In this document: in pieces, positions 31,101 through 43,100 of the stretch
How the letters are laid out: every line of letters starts with the position of its first letter
How positions within the stretch are numbered: the first letter of the stretch is position 1
NCBI GenBank assembly: GCA_008828725.1
Contig: MEHQ01003945.1
Span: 17,054 to 81,053 of the forward strand
Source of the DNA: Saccharina japonica
Lineage: Eukaryota > Sar > Phaeophyceae > Laminariales > Laminariaceae
Length of the DNA: 64,000 nucleotides
Reading direction: 5' to 3'
Made by a program: the position numbers and the translations under genes
Notes under the pieces: model-generated
The model's input: the letters and a program-made list of their open reading frames with translations, nothing else
Database searches by the model: none
What the model was told of the DNA's origin: nothing

Positions 31101-34100
31101 CCATCTCAAAAAGGACAGAACGACCGTCTTGCCAAACAAACAAAAAACGTTCACATACTGCATTCCATACAATAAAAGGTGGCGAATTGGAGAAGGGACC
31201 TCGCCGTAGACACATACCTGGTATATATAATCAAACTATATCTGTGTAAGTGCATATTTCTGTCAACCGTACTTAACTCGTTGTACGAGCGTGTCTATTT
31301 ACCTCGTACTCAACACGAACATTCCACAGAGAAAACAGGACATCTCACAGAAAAAACGCAACATTTCACGGAGAAATTATCTCAGGAAACCAAAGCGAAC
31401 GGTAGCACTTCCGGCTGCGGCGTACATGCATGCGCTTCCCAAAACCTACCCAATTGCGTATCTCACCTGTACGAGCGTAGAAGCCGCAGGGAGGATGCCC
31501 AGCGCGCTTCGGCAACTGGTTAGGGTCCGGATGGCTGATTCCTTGAGCAGATTCCTTATGTACGCCGAAGACAAACGGAATGCCACACGTTAGAAAACTG
31601 GCGAGACCAAAGGAAGCCAACCAAGCTCATAACTCGTGATAACAACGAGGCGACACATTGCACCTCGAAAACGCCACCCAAGTCAACGCCGAATCCTCCC
31701 CCGTCTTCAAAGAACAAGTGCCGCATATGTATTGCGGTAATATATCAACCTTCGATTGCAACTGAAACACCTGTGGACGTGCTTCAACATCGAGTCTAGT
31801 AGCGTGTGCTTTCACGGCTTCTGCAACTTCAGCAGTAGCATTACACAATCGCGAAAACTGAACGCCAGTATCCCAAACAAACGCTTGTCGGGTGTGGTTA
31901 TCATCGCCGCGGCGGTAAGTAACCGTGGTGTGTGAACATAACTTATATGTAGCGGTGAACACAACTGTTCTTGTGCGCAGCTGAAAGATCATACGGCGGG
32001 CACTTACAAATATGCTTGCACGACGGTTTGTAAATACGCCCAAGAGCTACAAACGGGCGAATAAAAGAAAAAGAAAAAATTAAAATTAAGTGAACGAGTG
32101 CACAGAAGAATCAACCACAAAAAACGTCTCTGACGGGTATAATATTTTAGAGCGCGGACGATCACTCACCGATGCCAGCTGCCCCCTGGTGATGTGCCTG
32201 AAGTTGCACTTGTCTCCGAAGGTGCACATTCCAGTCTACAGAACGATCACGGACCAGAGGGCGGAAAACACGAATACTGCAGTTTGTGGATCGTCTACAG
32301 ATAGCGTACGTAGCACCTTCAGAGACTCGGGCAGGTCGATCTCATGTACCAGACGACAGTCACAAGATCACGCGCGACCTCTAGAATTGCGAAAAGGAGT
32401 TACGAAAAGGAGAAAACAGCCGCAAGCAATCGTACGCAGGCTAGCGACTCGCGAAAACAGCCACCAACACCACGTTCTAAAAATAACGGGAAAACACAAA
32501 CTGCACTTCTGCTGCTAGAAAATCAACCAAAAATATGACTCCGTGGCTTCGTCGTGTGATACTTTCAACCCACGAAGCCTCAAACAAAAAAGAAACGTGT
32601 CGAGGACACTAGTCAGGAGTCGAAACTGCAGTGACGAGCGACTTACGTTCATGTACACATCGCATGGGGCACGGTCTTGAGCGCCCACGAAACCCGGAGA
32701 GTCGTCGAAGCCAACCGCCATTCCCACGCGGTTGTAGGGGTGGTTGTACCTGCCACCGGTGGCGACAAGCACGTTCGGTGGCGCGAAAGGGGGTGTCGGG
32801 TGAGTTTACTTACTACAGCGTGGCAAAGCGGCCGCAAAATCCATACGCTCCATGTATGGGGCGCGACCTCGTCGCTAAAGTTTGAAAATGTGGTACCGGG
32901 TCGTTGTTCTTACACTGTGAAAAACAATGCTTTACACATCTAAACGAGTACTTTTCTCGAAAAAAAAACACATAGTACTCGTGAACAGCAGAAAATAAAT
33001 GACTGCGTTTTTGTAGAGGTTTCTAAGGTTTTTGAGGCACACTTGTGAGGCCGACGCACAGCTTACATCATACGACAAACGTTCACTTGATCAAGTTGCA
33101 ACAGAGCACACGAACCATTCAGGTGGCGAAGAGGGGTGTTGGGTGCGTTCAAGAACAGCTTAGATCATACGATAAGCGTTCACTTGATTTGATCCCTTTG
33201 AAATAGTGCTGCACGGGAGTTAGGTGAAAAGAAAGCTCGTACGCTTCTTTCAACGCTCCCCAAGTTAGCGTGCGAAGGGCCACGCAGGCACCTGCTGTGT
33301 GATATCAGCGATGCAATTCTGAGACAACAACATTCGACTACTTTCGCATAATAGAAGATGGACCCCTATCCCACGCCAACCCCACAATCTGGCCTTCGTC
33401 GCGTTTTAGTATGTACTTATTCTACTTGGCAGAGAGACTTCCGCGCGGCTGAGGACACAGCGAACAGGATCACAACGATGTATGATGAGACTCTGTGCCC
33501 ATCGTTATTGGAGGCAACATCTACGCAGACCTCATCAATCACAAACCAGTGCACTCACTATCACGGCTCCCCGTGAGTATAATACGACCATGGCAGGCGG
33601 CATCATCAACTACTTTTCGAAGAGCGAAGCGCAACTTTCGTAGTCCCAAACTGCCCGCCCGGCCAGCGGGGCGTTTCCGCGAAGTCTTGAAACTTTTCAT
33701 CCACCCGGTAACGCAGAAGGACTCTTTATGCCAGAAATGCCTTGAATTTTTGAATAAATCAAATAATCCGGCAACGCATGATGATACGATACGAAGTATA
33801 TACTTTTTGCCAGGAATGCCTGAAGTCTTCACTAATATAATAAATCACCCGTTACATAACGCATAATGATGTTCTGCCAAGTAATGTCTGAGCGCCCAAC
33901 GCGAACCGTCCGAGCAAAAAACTAACCACAACAAAACCCCTCCTCCTTCGTGCTCGTTTTTCCTATTCTTACTTGCACTGGAGGGCGAAACGGCAGGATC
34001 CAGACTTTATGAAGGAGTGGCAGTCAGGCATGTTTGAGCGCTGCGGCATGTTCGGGGCTGGTCGCTCGACGCTGTACGGGCCCGGGGCCTGGCCTAGCGG

Positions 34101-37100
34101 ACTTCCAAGCCCCCCAGGTCCTCCGGGCCTTCCACCCGCCTGGCCTGCAGGCCCATCCTGCCTTCCCCCTGGGGGCCCACCCGAACCAGCTGCACCCATC
34201 ATGTTAAGAGGCATGTTTTGAGAGGGCGGGCCACCAATCACCCCCGGCCCACCCATCATGACAGGAGGGGCCATCATACCGGGAGGCATGTTCTGCTGAG
34301 GAGGGCCTCCCTGTACGCCGGGACCGGCGCGGATGCTTGGGTAACCTCCGGGCCTGGTGGGAGTCAACGGGGGCGACAGCCATGGCAGCCACGAGGGGCA
34401 ATCGGATAAACATAACGCAATGGAGAGAATAGTCAGGGTGAGGGTTTCCGGGATTTTCTAGTAGCTACATTTATATTGGGGGGAGAATCGGAACCGACGG
34501 AGTAAGACAAATAAAAAAAGTCGAGTTTTCGAACGATTGGCTATTTTTACAATCGCGGGTCGGAGCGCGAAAGTTGTACGTATAATAGTGCCGAGGCGCC
34601 TTTTATTACTTTTTTGGGCACTTCCTCCTTTTTGAAGGTGATGATCGAGCCATGGGTTAAAAAAACAAAAAAAATGGGTGACTCTTCCACGCACGACACC
34701 GTGGACCGCGAAAAACAATATGCTTGAGTACACTTGGATTTGAAGCCATGTCGTAAGGACAGGTAACGTGTCATCGAAATCAACTCTATGCACATGTTCC
34801 AGACGTAACCAGCGTGTTGATATGTTGCATAACATGAGTGCTATTTTTGAATACTTCGCTCGACTGACTGAAGTCGGCCCGGTCGATTCGCCGATTAAAA
34901 TATAAAACCAACGGTTGATGCCAACGGCTGACCAATTCCATGCGATGCCAGTATAGAGTATAGCCGTATCGACCGTTTTGGCCGAAAACTGCGAACTCGG
35001 CGCACAAAACGTGTCCGATGTCGTTGTCCAAAACAGTCTAAAAGAACACCCCAAGGGGGAATATGGCTCATTTTGAGTTAAAAATGGCGAGAACTGCCGC
35101 AGCCCTGACGTTTTAACTGACCGGGTTTCGGGAAACGCAAATTTACAATTCGACGACGTCAACTAGACTTCGTCGCACATCGCTGTGAAACAAAAGACTT
35201 AACGCATACGTCAACATTAGACACCAAGAACAAAACAAAAGGAACACAGACTCAACTCACCGTTGCGTCAACATTAGACACAAAGAATAAAACAAAAGGC
35301 AAACGAACTCCAAACCTCGCGTCAACATTAGACACGATGCACAAACCAATGGGCAGACAGACTCACCCGCCAACGGTGTAAACACATGAGGGCCCTCCAG
35401 GCCCATTCGGGCCTCCGAGCTCATTCGGACCCCTAGACCCATTCGGGCCTCCAGGTCCATTCGGACCCCCAGGCCCAGTCGGACCCCCAGTCCCATTCGG
35501 GCCCCCAGGCCCATTCGCCCCAACCGAACCAGTCGCGCTCTGGGATCCAGGCGGGGCTCCGTAACCTTGCACGGTGGTGTTGAATCCGGGCGGTTTCTGA
35601 GTAGTCACGCCTTGCAGGGGGTGCCTGTATCCGCCGTACCCTCCCTGTGCGGGCTGCACGACAACGACAGGTCCGCCCGAAATAATCGGCTGTGGCTGCT
35701 GTTGCTGCTGAAGCGTCTGTTGTTGTTGCTGCAACGGCTGTTGCTGCTGGGGCGTCTGTTGCTGCTGCGGTGTCTGTTGCTGCTGCGGTGCTTGTTGCGG
35801 CTGCGGTGCTTGTTGCGGCTGCGGTGCTTGTTGCTGCTGCCACGTCTTGCTCCACGAGAGGTTTGTTCAAGATTAAAAAAAAGACCAAAACATAAAATAA
35901 TGGGGAGGTTGATTGAACATAATAACAAAATATTCAAAAACATCACAAAACTAGTTACTACGGGGAAAAAACAAGCCCAGTGTCAGCATCTAAACGTTTG
36001 AAAAAAAAGTCTCAGATATCATACCGATGAAGAACTTCGGTGAGGGTGAAGAAGGGAGTTATTACAGGTGCATATAAAAGCGAACGTTTCTCTCTTGCTG
36101 CGTTGAAGCCGCAGAGGGGAGCCGCTTGGATGTAAAAACCCAAGACAGCAGCAAGAGATAAGTATAAATCGTCGTGGTTAAAAAATACCTCTACCATTTT
36201 CTAACAAGGCTAGTTGAGAAACGGAATACTTAAAAAAAAACATGTGGAAATATGTTCGACTGAATACGTTTCTGCCAAAACCCGAGGCCACCACAGCAAC
36301 ACAAGCAGAGACAAGTCCTTACAACAGTGGGGATTGTTTCAAAGCTAGTTTCTGCTGTAAATGAGATAGCTGGGGCGTTAGTGGGCCATATACTTTATTG
36401 GTCGTGCGTTCGGAATGCTTGGTGATAAAACAAAAAAAATCGGTTGTTGTACATGCAAGAATCTTTGCGCATCCTCGAAGCGGCTGAACCACGTAACCAC
36501 GGGAATGCCATGTTTTGACGAATTAGGTTGAGACTTGTAATAGTCACGCCGTAAATTCCTGCCTCGTTGAAATAAGCAAGAGTTCGCGTGGCAAGAAAAT
36601 TATCACCTGCTGAGGATACCCGTGCGACGAGGCAGCCTGCTGCGGCGCGTGTTGGTGAGGCGCCGACATGGCATAGGGGGTGGTCGAAACCTGCCGTTCC
36701 ACGATATAAAAAAAAACGGCGCAGAGGCTCAAGACTCAGGATCGCAACGTCAGCGAATATGCTACCGCGGCATGCTCACAGGCGTTGGCGTGGCATAAGC
36801 GCAAGCATTGAATTGTTGAGGAGACGACTCGAATTTTCATGAACACGCCTTACTGCCAGCGAAACACTGGACATGAGGCACAACTCATCGGTGAGAAGCC
36901 CGGCTGCCGCGCGAAGGTCAAGATGGCCAAACAACTTTACCTGACGTTTTTTTCGGCCGATATTTCACGTACGTACATGATGAATAGATATATATATCAA
37001 AATGTGAAGGATCGCTTTCGTGAATTTGGAAATGACCAAAGTCCCTCCTGTCGTCTGGGCTTCAGCCCAAACAGGTCCGCGTCAGCTCTCCGCGCCTCGC

Positions 37101-40100
37101 CCGCGCTTCTCGAGGGTCGAGTCCCTTAGCCTCCCCCGCTCACATCCCCCCGCGATCACTCTCGGGTCGCGCGCCGCCGTCGAGCGCGTCGACTTCGAAC
37201 TGGGTGGATCTTGCGGAAATGCCTCGCCGCTGAAGATGACATTTGCGGTGCCGTTGTTTCTGAGGAAGATATTTGTAGTACTGAGTCCACTCGAAATGAT
37301 TCGCCTCAAATAAAAAATCAAAGATTCATGGTGGAATGAAAACTCGGCAGAAATTTTCTTGCGTGGATTAATATAGCTACTAATCAGGGTAGAAATAATA
37401 CTGCTGCGCTACAACAACAGCAGTACGTAGTAGTACCAGGTACGAGTACTCTCTATGTACGTAGCGAGCAGCTGGTATGTATAGTGCTGCTGCTTGCTGC
37501 TGTGTAGTACGTACTGCTGTATAGCAGTACTACTGTTGTAGTGAATAGTGCTGTAGATACGAGTCTGCTCAGACACGAGAGTCAGAGAAGAATTGAGCCC
37601 CGCCCCCCCCTCATGATATATTTATAGGTTGTGTTCGCGTCGGTTGACGACGACGCTGTAAACTACGCCTCTCACTGCGTGAGCTAGACAACCAGGGTAC
37701 TTTTTTTTTTTTTTGGGGCGGTCACCAAAGCTGGCGGTCGAGTTACTACGTCATTTGTGCGGGGTGGAAAACCTTTGCTCCGCACAAGGGGAATGATCGT
37801 ATCACGTAGTGCGTACCTGGTATATGGTAAGGGACCCGCGAGGCAGTTACATAGCGCTCCCATTGCTGTCTCAGGAAGTGGCCACACCCGAAATTAAATT
37901 AACTCATTGAAGCTGTTGTCGATATGCAAGTCCGCTTCACAAGCGGTTCTTAGTAGGATGCAGCTCACTCTTCATCCGACTCGCCCAACACCTCACGGCG
38001 CTTCGCGCTTAGTGCTAGCAATGTTTGCTTGGTCGGTGAAAACCCGACATGCTCCGTCCCGGCATTGTAGGGATTCGAGCGTCTATGGCCATACGACTAC
38101 GGTCATGCATGAAAATTAAGTACACCCCCCCCCTCCCCCTTTGTAGCCAGCTTTAAAATATCTCGACTTTACACATTCACGCGGAACCGCTTGCTCGGCA
38201 CGAAGTGCAAAACTGAAACTCAGCCCGCCACCGGGACCTCGACTAGTGCATTTCTGACAGAGACTGAGAAATAAAGTTGCGAACTGAGTATCAACACAGA
38301 GTTAGCGTTTCCTTCTTGCCACAACACTTTTGGCATTGCCTTGATTCCGTACCTATGTGTCAGATATCAAAACACGAGCGAGCGCCATGGGTCACATTGT
38401 TGTTGTAAATCTCACAAACTATCCGAAAGCGACTGATTACATTTCTGAGACTAACTGCTGTTGAGACTGAGAAATGAGGTTGCGAATTGAATAAAAACTC
38501 GGCTGAATCAATAATAATACGACCGTGGGTCTTTATTTTCTCGGGTGGATTCATAGCTCCTACTACAACTACTCTTACGTACTATTAATCTATTAAGGGG
38601 CCCCTTCGGTCATGAAAAAAAAGAGTACTTAAGTCAAGGGTGCGCGCGGATCTGAATCCCAGACACCCCACTACCCTCCCCCTTATACTGGGGGGAAAAA
38701 CCCGACCGTTGTCGTCCCAGGAAACCGTAAGACAACTTTTTTTTAATGACCCCCCCCCCACACCACCAGCAAATAAAAGTTAGAGGGGGTCTCTAAAACC
38801 AAGTGGAAAAAAGGAACAAAACACGAAAAAAAATGGTTTTCGCTCATTTCGTCCTGTGATCACAGCGATCCGGTTTGTTTTTCATTCTGACCTTCCTCGG
38901 AGTGTAGTGTTGTTTTCTCTTTTTTTTTGTGCGCCCTTGCTTGAGTGTTGAAACATTATATTTTTCGTTTTTTTACAGCGGCAACCCTATTTCTGGTATA
39001 ATAACACCATATCAGTACTCCCTACGGAAAACGGCAAAGCTCTAGTTCTAATGCTCAGACCTCCGACCGACCAACGTATAGATTGTTCGTTATAGTGTAT
39101 CAGGAGGAATTGGGGCTCTTGGATCTGCAACGGAGGGCAAGCATTGTAGTGTTTGCATCCCGAAACAAAAGAGCTCCGCAGCAAGATTTTGATCGTTTCG
39201 GAGCTCCTGTTTGGTATCTACACTCTGCTGTGGCCACGTAGGACGCTACGGACAGTCGAACTAGAAGCCCAGGTACGTTCACCTACTAGTGCTCGGCGTC
39301 CTCGTCGAAAATCTGAGTTAAAACAGTACCAGCAGCCGGAGAAACTGCTATTTTTCAGATTCGTCTTGGGTACCAGGGGTATGGCGAGTCGTTTTCAAGT
39401 ACGAGGCACTTTTCGTGATTGACAAGGCGTCTGACCGATATGCCTCCTGAGACACAAATATTGACCATGATCTAGGCTCTCTGAAACTACTCATTGGTCG
39501 AAATTCCGAGCATTAGAACTGGAGAAATGCCTTTTCCCCTAGGGAGTCACAAAAATGTGGAAATTATACCAGAAATAATATTGCAACTGAAAAAAATAAC
39601 GGCTTTGTTTTTCATTTACTCATATATTTTTTGTCCGAAGGGGCCCCTTAATAAATGCTGTACGTAGTAGCTAGCTCCCGTTTAACAGTGGAAATCTTAC
39701 TGTACTACTACTACAGCAGTACAGTACCTGCTACGAGTATTGCGTACTGCTGCTGTACAGTACTACATACTGTTGTAGTGTATAATGCTGTAGATACGAG
39801 TCTGCTCAGACACGAGAGTAAGAGTAATTGGGACCCCCCCCCCCCCCCCCCAGGGCCAGCTTTGAAGTCTCTCGACTATCCAAGCGGAACCGCTTGCTCG
39901 GCACGAAGTGTTTTTGCCGCACGTGCAAAAACTAAGCCCGCCACCTCGACTGGTGCATTTCTGACAGGCTGAGAAATGAAGTGGCGAACTGAGTACCAAC
40001 ACTTACGTAGCGGTTCCTTCTGCCTGCAACACCTGGCACTGCCTTGATTCTGTACGAATGTATCAGATAGCGAAACACGAGCGAGGGCCATCACATTGTT

Positions 40101-43100
40101 GTCGTAAATCTCACAAACTATCCTGAGGACTGAGACTATTCAGGGAACACCGAAAGCGGCAAATTACATTTCTGAGACTGACTGTTGAGACGAGAAATGA
40201 GGTTGCGAACTAAATAAATCAACACGCAGCATTCCCTTCTGCTTGCAACACTCGGCATTGCCTTGATTCTGCACGTAAGCGTCAGATATCGAAACACGAG
40301 CCAGCGCCATCTCATTGTCGTAAATAGTAAGGATGGATGGTACCAAATAACTGATGTACCAAGTATATTTCATATGTCCTATCCGATCAATGGGTGCCGG
40401 CATCGCCGGCACCCATGCGGAGCCCTCGTACATGTATAACATTGCAGGCTGAAGCTCGGAGAGTGCTCGACAGATTTTCTTAGACGTAGATTTGAGTCAT
40501 TTTCGCGATACCGCGCGATGAGAACCACCCGGCGGCCCGCCACTCCCTCACCGTGCTCACCGATCCCTGCACTGCCTACTCTGCCAAGGGCGGCCTCGGC
40601 CGTGCCCAACTCATGTCTCACGGGGCTGCGATTTTTCAGCATTACATGCCCTTGTTGTCACGTGCTCGCCGTCGTACGTCGTATTTTCTGACATTCCCGT
40701 GCGGGGAGTTTCCTTGTTTGGTAGGGCTGTGAGTTGGCTGACTAATAGTTGCCATCTAGTTATTAGCTGGCTACTTTTTCAAGTTAGTTGCGGCGGTGCC
40801 AACTATCCAACTATTTTTGTGTTTTGGGTTTCCTTGCCTGTAGGAAGGCTTGTTTGGTACGGGGTGCGTATTTCTCGGCGCCCCCAAGCAGTACCACCAC
40901 GCGCAGAGAGAGGTCTTCCACAACTCATGGCGCATCAACCCGTCGCCATAGACGGTGCCGTTGGCAGGGCCGTGGGTGCCGGCACCGCCGAGCCCGGCCT
41001 GCCGACGGACCATCGCGGTGATTGAGCGTTCGACGAAGAAGTGACTGGACCGAGCACTCCTCCGAAAGCGAGTGCACGCGACAAGGCAGCCGTTCGCTAC
41101 CGCGTACAGAAGAACCGCCGGCTTTCCAAGGCTCCCAAACGGGGACAGGGATTCATACTTTGGTGCGAGATGATTTGCGGGGTTCTGTATATTTGTACGA
41201 GTACACAGTAAAAGGTCGAACTCTGGTCTTACCATTGTGTTAGTATCGCAATCGAATGAGTAACATTCGCGTTGCCAGTCTCCGGTCTTACTAAAAAATA
41301 AGGTGTTGAGAAAGGGCCGTTATTATCGAGCAAGTTTTGTCCAATGTGTTATAGTAGTATCACAATCGAATGAGTATCATCCGCGTTGCTTGTTTCCAGT
41401 CTCACTCTATCGTAAAAGAAGATTGTTGTTAATGAGAGTGTTGGAGGTGCTGATCGGTTCAAGCGGGAGCTGTACGATATGGCGGATGCCCCGTTCACTC
41501 TAAAGGTGCGCATGCTAAAGGCCGAGGTGATGGAGACACTGCTGTACTGGTGTGTGACGTGGACCCTTGGCCAGGAGCACTTCGCTGAGCTCCGAACGGC
41601 AAACCACAACTTCCTCTTACGGATCATTGGTTTCCAGCGCCGACAACGCATCGACCATCTCATCATGTCGTCAGCCAAGGCTCTCAAGAAGGCACAATGC
41701 GTGAGCGTTGAGACAACCATCCGCAAACGACGCCTCCTCTTTGCGGAGGCCGTACAGCGCACGACCAATGAGCGGCTGACCCGGCGGGTGATGTTTGGGA
41801 TGATCGTCGCGGGGACGAACCCGGGACCTGGCCGACTAGAAAATAACCCAGGGCCCAATGTCTAGCAGATGACCTCAGGGTTTTTCGAGCAACAGAGGGC
41901 TCCACAGAAAGCTCCCCTTTACTGTTCGGAGCAGAGACGTTACTCATTGCAGAGGGCGGCTAAGAAGAGTGGGGTGAGGTATCGGGGGGTCGTTGAGGCG
42001 GCGGGCCATTTCATGGCGAGGTGGCACAGGGCCGAAGCCGAGAGGAGCCGGCTACGGCATGCAGCTGAAGACGCCTAGAGAGAGGCGACACAAGGAGAGG
42101 GGGGGGGGGGGGGGGGCAGGGGCGGCTGTACTGATACAGCTGTCGACGAATGAATGCAGAACCGAAATGGTAGATCGTGCGGCAAGGTATCGGTTCGACT
42201 ATCATCGTAGCCCTTAATTATATTATTTGTTTCAATTTGTTTGTTTGTTTCTTGTTTATTTGTTCACTGGGGGGGGCGCGACAGAGGTAGCACCGGCTCC
42301 TGACACCACTCGGGGAGGATGAGAGTAGGAAGGAGATGGCAGAAGGTGTGACATGGTCCCCGTATCGGTTTTGTAGCAGAGACGGGAACTTGTTATTATC
42401 ATCGCCTTGAGGACGATTTTTCTCTTTTCCTCTCTTCTATTAATAGTACAGTACCGGCCCGCTCATAAGAAAGCAGAAATCGGGCTTAGGCTGACGTTCT
42501 TATTTGAGAAAGGGGTGTGTCGCACACTAACTTCAGTATAATAGCTGTCGACTTTCTTATTTTCCCCGTAATGTTTAGGCTGAGTTTCTTGTGGGGCACT
42601 TTCTTATTAGTGGGCCGGTAGTGTAGTGTATTCTTTCTTGCTTTTTGCCTTGTTTCTCCCTTTGTTACCGCCCTATGCCGGTGCCTTCCTCTTCTTCGTG
42701 TTGCTCCGTCCGTGCATCTCAGTTATATATCTGTTCCTCTTGGGTACGTGTGCTTTCCTTTTACTGTTGTAGGGGCGCTTCTGTCTCCCTGCGTCATTTG
42801 TATTATGTTGCATTTCATCATTCGTTTTTTATTTGTGTTTTTGTTCTTATTTTTCGGTTCGGCTCGTGTCGTTGTGTTCTCGTACCCGGTACGTTAGCAT
42901 CTCACTTGCTTTACCCAATAATTTGCGTTTATTTTGTTTTGGTTTTTCTCTGTTTCACAGCAGTATGTGATCACATAATTTGTATCTCTCTTGGATTAGG
43001 AATCAGGACAGACACTGGGTGTACTGATGTGGTTGGGTAGAAAGAACGGGTTCAATGTGGGAAGACAACACCCACACCCTCCCCCTTCCCCAAGGTCACA

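Larger units (their letters stand above)
28355..31466 (-). other. CCCH gene intron 10 (3.1 kb), containing hAT copy B
   Basis: Apart from the hAT at 29237-31083, the intron sequence (28355-29228 and 31092-31466) shows no recognisable gene or repeat. Confidence 0.8.

Noticed and set aside
34458-35162. 234-codon minus-strand frame in intron 6 of the CCCH gene
   Set aside because: No domain, not in frame with either exon, and length is within what chance gives in 64 kb.
36839-37313. GC-rich open frames as an extra CCCH-gene exon
   Set aside because: No acceptor/donor pair keeps phase 0 on both sides, and composition differs from the linker exons.
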